NCBI GenBank assembly: GCA_937893785.1
Contig: CALCSP010000228.1
Location: forward strand, 1 to 9,290
From: an uncultured Verrucomicrobiales bacterium
Lineage (GTDB): Bacteria; Verrucomicrobiota; Verrucomicrobiia; Verrucomicrobiales; DEV007
Reading direction: 5' to 3'
DNA length: 9,290 bases
In this document: positions 1 through 6,102 of the stretch, piece after piece
Position numbering within the stretch: the first letter of the stretch is position 1
How the letters are laid out: every line of letters begins with the position of its first letter
Notes under the pieces: generated by a model
The model's database searches: none
Told to the model about the DNA's origin: nothing
Seen by the model: the letters and a program-made list of their open reading frames with translations, nothing else
Program-made: the position numbers and the translations under genes

Positions 1-519
1 CAGGACACGGTATGCCGTGCCCTAAAGACCATCGGAACTGCACACAGCGTTCCCGCACTTTCCAAGCTGTTGCACGATGAAGAGCTCTCGCACATGGCAC
101 GCCATGCCTTGGAGTCAATTGATGCACCGGAAGCAGCTGCTGCACTCGTAGCCGCACTTGACAAGGCCCCCAAGAAAATCAAGATCGGTATTATCTCCTC
201 TCTCGGCGCAAGGGGCAAAGATGTCCCCGCCGCGCCACTTGCAAAGGCACTTACGGACAATGACGCAGAAGTATCAACGGCAGGTGCTCTTGCACTTGGT
301 GCCATTGGTTCATCCGAGGCCGTCAAGGCACTTGGATCAGCCAAAGTCAATGCCGGAAACAAAATTGCCGTTTGCGACGCCATGCTCCAGTGCGCTGAGA
401 ACATGCTGGCACACGGCAAAAAGTCAGAAGCCAAAACAATCTACACCAAGGTCCTGAAATCAAGCCCAACCAAGGCTGCAAAGATGGCAGCTGAACTTGG
501 CATCAAAGCCAGCGCGTAG
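1..519 (+). CDS. HEAT/PBS-lyase repeat protein, C-terminal part (5' truncated)
   Basis: The reading frame is open from base 1 to a TAG at 517-519, so the gene starts upstream of the window and only its last 172 residues are seen. The protein is made of helical repeats rich in Ala and Leu, with phrases such as VPALSKLLHDEELSHMARHA, AAAALVAALDKA, PLAKALTDNDAEVSTAGALA and LGAIGSSEAVKAL, each one HEAT or PBS-lyase type repeat. The last 50 residues change to a more basic, TPR-like helical segment (KKSEAKTIYTKVLKSSPTKA). In Verrucomicrobiota and Planctomycetes such repeats often form the C-terminal half of large secreted proteins joined to a cytochrome, DUF1080 or isomerase-like domain. Which partner sits upstream cannot be seen. 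The likely role is a protein-binding scaffold. An internal TTG at 70 is not the start, because the repeat pattern continues upstream of it. Confidence 0.85.
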   Translation, partial: QDTVCRALKTIGTAHSVPALSKLLHDEELSHMARHALESIDAPEAAAALVAALDKAPKKIKIGIISSLGARGKDVPAAPLAKALTDNDAEVSTAGALALGAIGSSEAVKALGSAKVNAGNKIAVCDAMLQCAENMLAHGKKSEAKTIYTKVLKSSPTKAAKMAAELGIKASA

Positions 520-555
520 CCCTAGGATTCGAAGCTATTCCTGCAAAATTCGATC

Positions 556-591
556 TCCGGTGGCCTGATACTCAGGTCACCGGATTTTTTT
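556..591 (+). terminator. Intrinsic terminator after the HEAT-repeat gene
   Basis: A 13-base-pair stem (556-568 with 572-584, one G-T pair, otherwise complementary) has a 3-base apex (TAC) and is followed directly by seven T at 585-591. It lies 37 bases after the stop codon at 519, which is classic placement for a Rho-independent terminator. On the minus strand the same stem is followed by only a short T-run (the AAAA at 545-548 read in reverse), so it could weakly terminate the converging gene at 602-1513 too. Confidence 0.9.
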
Positions 592-601
592 ATAGCCCTC
601 A

Positions 602-1513
602 CTATTCTGCTTCTGGCGGTCGCTGCTCACGCCCTTCTGCTCTCAAGGGTCTTCTACCGGCAGATCCCGGGTTGAGGTAATCACGAAGCAGCCAGTTAAG
701 GCCCTCAAGATTAGCCTCAAGAACCACTTCGGAATCCAAGCTACTGCGATGGTCCAAGATTCCAATCGGTCCATCATATCCACTCTCGATAAGCACCTTC
801 AGCATGGTTTGATCATGTTGACCATGCGAGAGATCAAGAATCTTTGGATCCGCTCCATCATTCATGCCATTGAGATTCAGGCAAAGGAGATATGGCTTCA
901 TTATTGCAAGAGAATCTTTCCAATCTCCTATATGTCCATGCCCATGATGCCAGTTATAGACAATCCCTACGTTTTTATGACCCCTGCGGTGAAGTTCCTG
1001 GCAAACCGCAACGAGATTGCCCGGCTCCCCCCCCCATCCACCATGATTATAAAGCCCTAGCTCACATCCAATATCTTCCAGACGATGAGCAAGAGTCGTC
1101 ATCGAGTCTGCCGCTGCTAAAACCATCTCTTGCTGTGATCCCTTAGCCGGTGAACGAAGTGTGCGCCAGACCTGCGGATGAATAGCATGTTTCTTAAAAA
1201 GCCTATAAGCTTCCTCATGCCCTTTCCAGAAAGCAAAAAACTCAACCCCATGCTTTTTGTATTGCAGGATTTCGTCCTCAAATTCCTTCACATGGTTACC
1301 TCGCCAATCATAAGCGCAACGCTTAATGCCAAGACGGGAAAGCATCCCTGCTCGTTCGGCAGGAGATCGTTTTTTGGCATCGAATGGAACGATGCACCAT
1401 GCCGCAAGTTGATCATTTTTTAGGTTTGAGGGAACCTCTGCGATTGCCCCTCCCATACTGAATAATACGACAAGGCTGTATATGGTAGAAAGAAAGCAGG
1501 GTGATAGTCTCAT
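602..1513 (-). CDS. Secreted sugar phosphate isomerase/epimerase-like TIM-barrel protein
   Basis: This 303-residue protein starts with a signal peptide (residues 1-25, hydrophobic core YSLVVLFSMGG, likely cut after AIA). The body matches the xylose-isomerase-like TIM-barrel family common as exported proteins in Verrucomicrobiota and Planctomycetes: LAAWCIVPFDAKKRSPAERA near 37-54, RLGIKRCAYDWRGNHV near 60-75, GLYNHGGWGGEPGN at 153-166, VGIVYNWHHGHGHIGDW at 182-198 and GPIGILDHR at 248-256. The NHGGWGGE and HHGHGH segments probably line the active site. The substrate is unknown, and a sugar or sugar acid is an inference. The family domain appears complete at about residue 280. The last 23 residues are an Arg/Glu/Pro-rich tail of higher GC content that looks foreign to the domain. 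A run of nine G (bases 1027-1035) lies in the conserved GGWGGE codons. The ATG at 1513 has no clear ribosome binding site. The gene converges on the HEAT gene and diverges from the sulfatase gene. Confidence 0.8.
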   Translation of the reverse strand: MRLSPCFLSTIYSLVVLFSMGGAIAEVPSNLKNDQLAAWCIVPFDAKKRSPAERAGMLSRLGIKRCAYDWRGNHVKEFEDEILQYKKHGVEFFAFWKGHEEAYRLFKKHAIHPQVWRTLRSPAKGSQQEMVLAAADSMTTLAHRLEDIGCELGLYNHGGWGGEPGNLVAVCQELHRRGHKNVGIVYNWHHGHGHIGDWKDSLAIMKPYLLCLNLNGMNDGADPKILDLSHGQHDQTMLKVLIESGYDGPIGILDHRSSLDSEVVLEANLEGLNWLLRDYLNPGSAGRRPLRAEGREQRPPEAE

Positions 1514-1604
1514 AAATCAAATAAAAAATTCTTCGCATGTTCATTAAGTAAAATCCAGACCTTTAACCTTGACCCAATACCCCGGAAGAAGCTTCAATCC
1601 CATC
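1514..1604. promoter_or_regulatory. Divergent intergenic region between the isomerase-like gene and the first sulfatase
   Basis: These 91 bases separate two head-to-head start codons, so promoters for both genes must lie here or close by. The half nearest the minus-strand gene is AT-rich, with an A-run at 1522-1527. I could not find a convincing pair of -35 and -10 hexamers on either strand. A GGAAGAA stretch at 1584-1590 is 14 bases from the ATG at 1605, rather far for a good ribosome binding site. Confidence 0.4.
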
Positions 1605-3029
1605 ATGTCCAGAATCCTCATTTTTTGCGCACTTCTTCTTCCTCTTCTTATAGGGCCTCTCCAATCATTGACCGCTAAAGAGAAGCCTAACTTTATAATC
1701 ATCTTTACTGATGATCAGGGTTATGGAGATCTCGGCTGCTTCGGATCGACTAAAATCAAGACGCCTCATATCGACCGCATGGCAAAAGAAGGCCGGCGTT
1801 TCACCAATTTCATGGTTGCCTCACCCGTTTGCACTCCATCACGCGCCGCGTTACTCACTGGTTGCTACCCCAAGCGCGTTGGCATGCACCAGCACGTGCT
1901 CTTTCCCTCTTCGACCAAAGGTTTAAACTCCACAGAGCATACCATTGCCGATCACCTCAAAGGTCAGGGATATGCCACTGCTGCCTTCGGGAAATGGCAT
2001 CTTGGTCACCATAAGGAAGTATTACCCACATCCAATGGCTTCGATACCTACTTCGGAATCCCCTACTCAAACGATATGAATCATCCGGACAACAAAGGAA
2101 AACCAAGGGGTGGATGGGCAGGAATGGATATTCTCTGGAAAGATCCAAAGTCCACACTCACCAAATGGAAAACTCCACTTTTTGAAGATGAAAAAATTGT
2201 CGAACTCCCCGTTGACCAGCGCACTGTCACCAGACGTTATACCCAAAAAGCAATCGACTTTATTACTGCAAACAAGAACAAACCATTCTTCGTATACCTT
2301 CCCCACTCAATGCCACACATCCCTCTCTACGTTCCCGATGAAGTGCGCGACCCCAACCACCTGAATGCCTATACCAATACCATTGAACATATCGACTCTG
2401 AGGTTGGCAGACTAATGGACAAGGTGCGTGAACTGAAACTCTCAGAAAGTACTTACGTGATATATACTACCGACAACGGACCTTGGCTACCCTTCCGGCA
2501 TCATGGAGGAAGCGCAGGACCGCTTCGTGACGGGAAAGGCTCCACCTTTGAAGGCGGTCAAAGGGTGCCTTGTGTCATGTGGGCTCCGGGACGCATTCCT
2601 GCTGGCACTGAATGTCACGAACTATTTGGAACCATTGATCTGTTACCCACCATTGCATCTCTGACAGGATCCCCGCTTCCCGGAAAGCACAAAATTGACG
2701 GCCTTGATGCTTCCGCACTCCTCACTGGCAAAGTGAAATCACCACGCAGGGAATTTCTCTACTATACTTCCCGCGGAGACATCCAAGGACTGCGGCAGGA
2801 CAAGTGGAAACTACTGGTAAAAAGAAAAAACAAGCCAAGAAATGCCGGAAAGAATTGGAAAGCTCCAGCGCCTGAAGTCATGCTTTTTGATTTAATTAAG
2901 GACATGGGAGAGAAAAACAACCTAGCAAAGGAAAATCAAGATCTGGTCAAGAAGCTTACCGCCCGAATGATCGAACTGGACGCCGAGATCACAAGAAATG
3001 CCCGTCCCCCATGGCACAAGTCTCAATGA
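1605..3029 (+). CDS. Secreted Cys-type sulfatase (arylsulfatase-like, S1 family)
   Basis: This 474-residue exported sulfatase would hydrolyse sulfate esters, probably on a polysaccharide or its fragments. ATG 1605 is preferred over an in-frame TTG at 1569, because it directly precedes a signal peptide (residues 1-24, RILIFCALLLPLLIG, likely cut after LTA). Family landmarks are all present: metal-binding DDQGYGDLG from residue 36, the maturation motif C76-T-P-S-R80 (Cys converted to formylglycine), GKWHLG at 129-134, the H-S-M-P-H-I-P segment with H238, the TDNG metal-binding motif at D290/N291 and GKGSTFEGG with K311. The length is normal for the family. The GFDTYFGIPYSNDMNHP segment and the C-terminal region resemble arylsulfatase A/GALNS-type enzymes, but the substrate cannot be assigned. 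The stop is followed by 127 bases before the next gene. No obvious intrinsic terminator follows. Confidence 0.95.
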   Translation: MSRILIFCALLLPLLIGPLQSLTAKEKPNFIIIFTDDQGYGDLGCFGSTKIKTPHIDRMAKEGRRFTNFMVASPVCTPSRAALLTGCYPKRVGMHQHVLFPSSTKGLNSTEHTIADHLKGQGYATAAFGKWHLGHHKEVLPTSNGFDTYFGIPYSNDMNHPDNKGKPRGGWAGMDILWKDPKSTLTKWKTPLFEDEKIVELPVDQRTVTRRYTQKAIDFITANKNKPFFVYLPHSMPHIPLYVPDEVRDPNHLNAYTNTIEHIDSEVGRLMDKVRELKLSESTYVIYTTDNGPWLPFRHHGGSAGPLRDGKGSTFEGGQRVPCVMWAPGRIPAGTECHELFGTIDLLPTIASLTGSPLPGKHKIDGLDASALLTGKVKSPRREFLYYTSRGDIQGLRQDKWKLLVKRKNKPRNAGKNWKAPAPEVMLFDLIKDMGEKNNLAKENQDLVKKLTARMIELDAEITRNARPPWHKSQ

Positions 3030-3101
3030 AGGAATTGGCGCAACACTTATCCGTGTGCCCCCTTCTTGTTACCGCTCAGAAGATTATTTCCAATCCACCG
3101 T

Positions 3102-3157
3102 CACATTAAGACAAGATAGCGATAGCCAATGAACTTCATATCTTCTCTCATAATGTG
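3102..3157 (+). promoter_or_regulatory. Long imperfect stem-loop ending on the GTG start of the next gene
   Basis: Three paired blocks nest here: CACATTA (3102-3108) with TAATGTG (3151-3157), AGA (3109-3111) with TCT (3146-3148), and AAGATA (3113-3118) with TATCTT (3139-3144). They are interrupted by one C-C mismatch and a two-base bulge, giving 16 pairs around a 20-base loop. There is no T-run after it, so it is not a standard terminator. The 3' arm includes the first base of the GTG start at 3157, so folding in mRNA could hide the start. The functional role is inferred, and chance formation is possible. Confidence 0.35.
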
Positions 3158-3978
3158 TGGCTTCAGACATAAAGAAAATCAGTTCAGCCCTATACGGTGA
3201 ATTTTGGGAAGTAAATTTAACTTCTGATCTTTGTGCTCATTTTCTATCCGAACTTAAACAGTGCAATATTAGGTTCCTGAGTCACGCAACATCTTGCAGC
3301 TTCAAAATAGAAGAGCCGAAGGCAATTATAAGCAATGACCTCCTTTGCCTGCCCGAAGCCGGCCTAAGCATCGACTTTAAGCAAATAGCCAATGTATGTT
3401 TGAAGACAAACCTCTTGTCAGAGGATCGACTGGATCTTGTTTTTACTGCAAGAGACCGGCACGAACAGCTAACAATTGAAATTCCAAAGTCAGAAGAACA
3501 ATCGCTCATCTTTCTAACGAAACAGTTGATAAAAAGCCACGAACAATTGCCGAAAAAGGCAACGTTCACTAAAAATCAACGTCGTCTATGCCCTTGCTGC
3601 AAAGAGAAACAGGAAAAAACGAAGTCCCGCATATCCTGCCACCCTCTTTACCACATCATCTCATTCGCATGCTTCCTCAACCAAGACGTTTGTTTGGAAA
3701 TGCACGGCGGCATGGCGAGTTGCTCGCGCACATTTCTGCCAGAGAGGGAATGCCACCCGCAAGGAGTCATCTCCCTTGCTGCCACGGATTCCATAGTCGC
3801 AATAGACCTAGCTGAAGTTTTTCAGTCTATTGGCTGCGTTAAGAATTTCGAGGGTGAGGAGTCCACGATATTTCAATGCTACAACTCCCATGGCAACCTA
3901 TTGGTATCTCTCATACAACAAAACAGAAAACTTTTTGAAGCATGGAGCCAAATAAAAGAGGAGACACGGGGAGATTAA
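3157..3978 (+). CDS. Cysteine-rich hypothetical protein, possibly a divergent two-copy HemS/ChuX-like protein
   Basis: This 273-residue protein has no signal peptide or membrane segment, so it is probably cytoplasmic. GTG 3157 is the only upstream start available, because an in-frame TAA lies at 3151. It has about 15 cysteines, including a CPCC cluster at 145-148 in a basic linker (RRLCPCCKEK) between two halves. From memory of the haem-utilisation family (HemS/HmuS/ChuX), both halves show its spacing. In the first, SIDFKQIANVCLKTN (71-85) then LDLVFTARDRHEQLTIEIP (92-110) resembles the IDLRLF...SLQFFDAHGDAVHKVYL pattern. In the second, VCLEMHGG (178-185) resembles CIQIHTG, and AIDLAEVF (215-222) then FQCYNSHGNLLVSL (239-252) repeats the same layout. 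The usual TRNE and haem-ligand signatures are not evident. The match is weak and the gene may be unrelated. It sits between a sulfatase and a beta-propeller gene, which gives no functional hint. Confidence 0.65.
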   Translation: MASDIKKISSALYGEFWEVNLTSDLCAHFLSELKQCNIRFLSHATSCSFKIEEPKAIISNDLLCLPEAGLSIDFKQIANVCLKTNLLSEDRLDLVFTARDRHEQLTIEIPKSEEQSLIFLTKQLIKSHEQLPKKATFTKNQRRLCPCCKEKQEKTKSRISCHPLYHIISFACFLNQDVCLEMHGGMASCSRTFLPERECHPQGVISLAATDSIVAIDLAEVFQSIGCVKNFEGEESTIFQCYNSHGNLLVSLIQQNRKLFEAWSQIKEETRGD

Positions 3979-3980
3979 AA

Positions 3981-4007
3981 CACCAAGTTGCATCTACCAA
4001 CTAGGTG
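3981..4007 (+). repeat. Inverted repeat upstream of the beta-propeller gene
   Basis: CACCAAGTTG (3981-3990) is complementary to CAACTAGGTG (3998-4007) at nine of ten positions, with a 7-base spacer. It begins three bases after the TAA of the 3157-3978 gene and ends 21 bases before the ATG at 4029. No T-run follows on the plus strand, while TTTTAAT follows it on the minus strand, where no gene needs a terminator. It may be an operator, an mRNA hairpin or a processing site between the two genes. It also contains the GTG at 4005, which argues against that codon as the start. Confidence 0.6.
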
Positions 4008-4028
4008 ATAAAATCGATCAAAGAAATC

Positions 4029-5282
4029 ATGACAATACCCCAACAATGTAAGAAAATTGCCTACTGCTCGGTGTTTTACATTGCACTCAGCGGGATTTGC
4101 CTTGCCCAATCAGCGAATTGGTCGGGATTTAGGGGAAATGGCCATAGCAAAACCGACTGGGACAAGCTCCCTCATGAATGGAGTGACGAAAAGGGTATTC
4201 TCTGGAAACAACAGCTTAGTGGGTTCGGCCAGTCGAGCCCTGTCATTTGGGGAAAAAACGTCTACGTGACAAGTACAGGCGGCATAAACAAGGAATCCCT
4301 GTTTATCGACTGCCTCGAGCTCGCAACCGGAAGGCTCCTCTGGAAGAAATCCATCAGTGCAACTGAAACGGTCAAGGAAGTGACCAAGATGATCTCTCAG
4401 GGGGCACCTACCCCTGTAGCCGGACCAAATGGCATATACGTCTTTTTTGAAAGCGGCGACCTGTTGGCCTTTGACCACAATGGCAAGCAACGCTGGAGTC
4501 GAAAACTAACCAAAGAATTCGGACAATTTAAGGGTGGCCATGGAGTGGGTTCATCTCTTCTAGGAGTTCCGGAAGGGCTGGTTCTCCTCATTGATCATGA
4601 TGGACCATCATACCTGCTATGCGTCGACCGCTTAAACGGAAAAACTCGGTGGAAATCCCCAAGAGAGCCAAGGGTTTCATGGACAACTCCTCTATACCTT
4701 AAGCATCAAGATAAGGAACAAATCATTATTAGCTCAAATGGCATCATAGAAGCATACCAACTCTCAAGCGGTAAGAGAATATGGTGGTTTGATGACATTC
4801 AAAAGAATACTGTAGCCTCGCCAAGCAGCACGCAAGACCTCGTGATTGCCGCCTCTTCCTATCCGAAGCAAAACCTTGCCATCCGTCTGGGGGGCGAAGG
4901 TAATATCACCGACACGCACCTTAAGTGGCGAGCCAAATCTGTCACATCAAGCTTTGCCTCACCTCTAATCCACAACAAGATGGTGTATTTCATTAATCGG
5001 GCAGGAACTTTACAGGCGCAGAAGCTTAGGGATGGAACCCAATGCTGGGAGCACAAACTGCCTGATGGGTGCTGGGCTTCCCCACTCGCGGCCAAAGACC
5101 GCATCTATTTTTTCTGCAAAAACGGCGAAACTGTTGTCATTGAGCCGTCAGAAACAAAACCAAAGGTCATTGCAAAGAATAAGATTACAGTTGCAGAAGA
5201 TGACGTGGTCTACGGATACGCTGTGAGTGAAAACAAGTTCTTCCTGAGAACGGGCAAGGCTATTACCTGTATCGGCCAATAA
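4029..5282 (+). CDS. Exported PQQ-like beta-propeller repeat protein (BamB-like fold)
   Basis: The start is taken as ATG 4029 (417 residues), because it gives a compact signal peptide (residues 1-28, core IAYCSVFYIALSGICLA). An in-frame GTG at 4005 would only add eight polar residues and lies in a hairpin. The mature protein opens with ANWSGFRGNGHS and then LPHEWSDEKGILWK, typical of the large exported PQQ-binding-like propeller family of Verrucomicrobiota and Planctomycetes. Blade motifs with the LxWxx pattern recur: GILWKQQL, GRLLWKKSI, GKQRWSRKL, GKTRWKSPR, GKRIWWFDD, HLKWRAKS and GTQCWEHKL, about seven blades filling the chain. No dehydrogenase active site or cytochrome is seen, so it is more likely a binding or scaffold protein than a quinoprotein enzyme. 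Its partner or ligand is unknown. The following 123-base gap carries two palindromes and no clear terminator. Confidence 0.85.
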   Translation: MTIPQQCKKIAYCSVFYIALSGICLAQSANWSGFRGNGHSKTDWDKLPHEWSDEKGILWKQQLSGFGQSSPVIWGKNVYVTSTGGINKESLFIDCLELATGRLLWKKSISATETVKEVTKMISQGAPTPVAGPNGIYVFFESGDLLAFDHNGKQRWSRKLTKEFGQFKGGHGVGSSLLGVPEGLVLLIDHDGPSYLLCVDRLNGKTRWKSPREPRVSWTTPLYLKHQDKEQIIISSNGIIEAYQLSSGKRIWWFDDIQKNTVASPSSTQDLVIAASSYPKQNLAIRLGGEGNITDTHLKWRAKSVTSSFASPLIHNKMVYFINRAGTLQAQKLRDGTQCWEHKLPDGCWASPLAAKDRIYFFCKNGETVVIEPSETKPKVIAKNKITVAEDDVVYGYAVSENKFFLRTGKAITCIGQ

Positions 5283-5327
5283 TGAAAACGGGGCTGACAT
5301 CCCGCACCTAGGCAAAACCAGGTATTC

Positions 5328-5349
5328 TTTCTGGAACACGTTCCTGAAA
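5328..5349. promoter_or_regulatory. 22-base imperfect palindrome, candidate operator
   Basis: The left arm TTTCTGGAAC (5328-5337) and right arm GTTCCTGAAA (5340-5349) are inverted copies at nine of ten positions, around a central AC. The 2-base centre suits a dimeric DNA-binding protein site better than an RNA hairpin, and no T-run follows. It lies 57 bases upstream of the ATG at 5406. Binding by a regulator is inferred. Confidence 0.5.
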
Positions 5350-5352
5350 CTG

Positions 5353-5371
5353 TTACGATTAGATATCGTAA
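5353..5371. promoter_or_regulatory. Perfect 7-base inverted repeat (TTACGAT-N5-ATCGTAA), candidate operator
   Basis: TTACGAT (5353-5359) and ATCGTAA (5365-5371) are exact inverted copies around TAGAT. Further out, AAACT (5347-5351) and AGTTT (5379-5383) are also complementary, although unevenly spaced. The element starts three bases after the previous palindrome and ends 34 bases before the ATG at 5406, within the range of a promoter-overlapping operator. No T-run follows, so a terminator for the propeller gene is unlikely. Confidence 0.45.
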
Positions 5372-5405
5372 AGTCATTAGTTTCGCACTCATATCAAAAA
5401 GTAAA

Positions 5406-5999
5406 ATGAAATACCCTCTCCATCTAAAGCGGAAAATAATTGCCTTATCTCCACAGATTTATGTAACTGATGCCGACAACAACCCAGTCCTTTACGTAAA
5501 GCAGAAACTCTTAAAGCTAAAGGAGCATGTTGAGGTGTTCACTGATGACACCAAGGAAAAAAAACTCTGTGACATCAAGTCAAACAAGGTCATCGACTGG
5601 TCAGCCGCCTACAATTTCATAACCGATGAAGGTAAGGGGTTTGGAGGAGTCAGAAGAAAAGGCATGCGTTCTCTATGGCGAGCTCATTATGAAATCTATC
5701 CCGATGATGCCAGTCAACCGGCGGAATTTACTATCCGCGAGGAGTCTGTCCTTGTTCGCTTTTTGGACAATTTCTTATCCGGCATCCCACTAATTGGTGG
5801 TTTTACAGGTTACTTTGCCAACCCGACCTACCTTATCACCGATATTAATGATAACGCCGTAATGCGGATCAGGAAAAAACCCGCCTTCCTTGAGGGGAAA
5901 TTTGCCATAGAGTCTCTTGCAGAGTTGGATTCAACCCAACAAATCCGTATCCTTGTGTCCATCTTAATGATGACCTTGCTTGAGCAACACAGAGGTTAG
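5406..5999 (+). CDS. LURP-one-related / scramblase-like (LOR fold) protein
   Basis: This 197-residue protein has no signal peptide. It matches, over its whole length, the bacterial LURP-one-related family, whose fold (a beta barrel around a central helix) is shared with phospholipid scramblases and Tubby C-terminal domains. Recognisable blocks are PQIYVTDADNNPVLYVKQKL at 16-35, KLKEHVEVFTDD at 37-48, GGVRRKGMRSLWRAHYEIYP at 80-99, IPLIGGFTGYFANPTYLI at 127-144, MRIRKKPAFLEGKFAI at 153-168 and ILVSILMMTLLEQHRG at the end. The glycine-rich 127-144 stretch is the most hydrophobic part but is short for a true membrane helix. Bacterial members have no well-established activity, and membrane or lipid association is only suggested by the fold. 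The ATG at 5406 has no clear ribosome binding site. The gene is on the same strand as the sulfatases, but its role beside them is unclear. Confidence 0.8.
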   Translation: MKYPLHLKRKIIALSPQIYVTDADNNPVLYVKQKLLKLKEHVEVFTDDTKEKKLCDIKSNKVIDWSAAYNFITDEGKGFGGVRRKGMRSLWRAHYEIYPDDASQPAEFTIREESVLVRFLDNFLSGIPLIGGFTGYFANPTYLITDINDNAVMRIRKKPAFLEGKFAIESLAELDSTQQIRILVSILMMTLLEQHRG

Positions 6000-6028
6000 G
6001 CCACGCAAAAAAACATTTATAAAAAGAT

Positions 6029-6043
6029 ACCTATTCAATAGGT
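6029..6043. promoter_or_regulatory. 15-base perfect palindrome upstream of the second sulfatase gene
   Basis: ACCTATT (6029-6035) and AATAGGT (6037-6043) are exact inverted copies around a single C. The element lies 59 bases upstream of the ATG at 6103, in the only gap between the scramblase-like gene and the sulfatase. The odd centre and lack of a T-run point to a protein-binding site rather than a terminator. Its function is inferred from symmetry and position. Confidence 0.5.
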
Positions 6044-6102
6044 CGAATTCCGCATCGCTAAAAATCCAACCTGTAAACTATTCATCACCCCGAACAACTT
6101 CA

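Noticed and set aside
749..1060. Open frame on the plus strand opposite the isomerase-like gene
   Set aside because: It lies wholly antisense to a well-supported secreted protein and has no family-like motifs or ribosome binding site.
3030..3156. Search for an intrinsic terminator after the first sulfatase
   Set aside because: The gap has a stem-loop at its end, but no stem followed by a T-run, so no terminator is claimed.
3153..3200. Short ATG frame of 15 codons overlapping the GTG start of the 3157 gene
   Set aside because: It ends after 15 codons, has no ribosome binding site and shows no leader-peptide features such as repeated codons.
4110..4490. 126-codon minus-strand frame inside the propeller gene
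   Set aside because: It is a shadow of the plus-strand propeller gene, whose blade motifs are plain. The antisense product has no recognisable pattern.
5980..6102. Upstream TTG extension of the second sulfatase
   Set aside because: It would place 41 basic, polar residues before a clear signal peptide and overlap the scramblase-like gene. ATG 6103 fits better.
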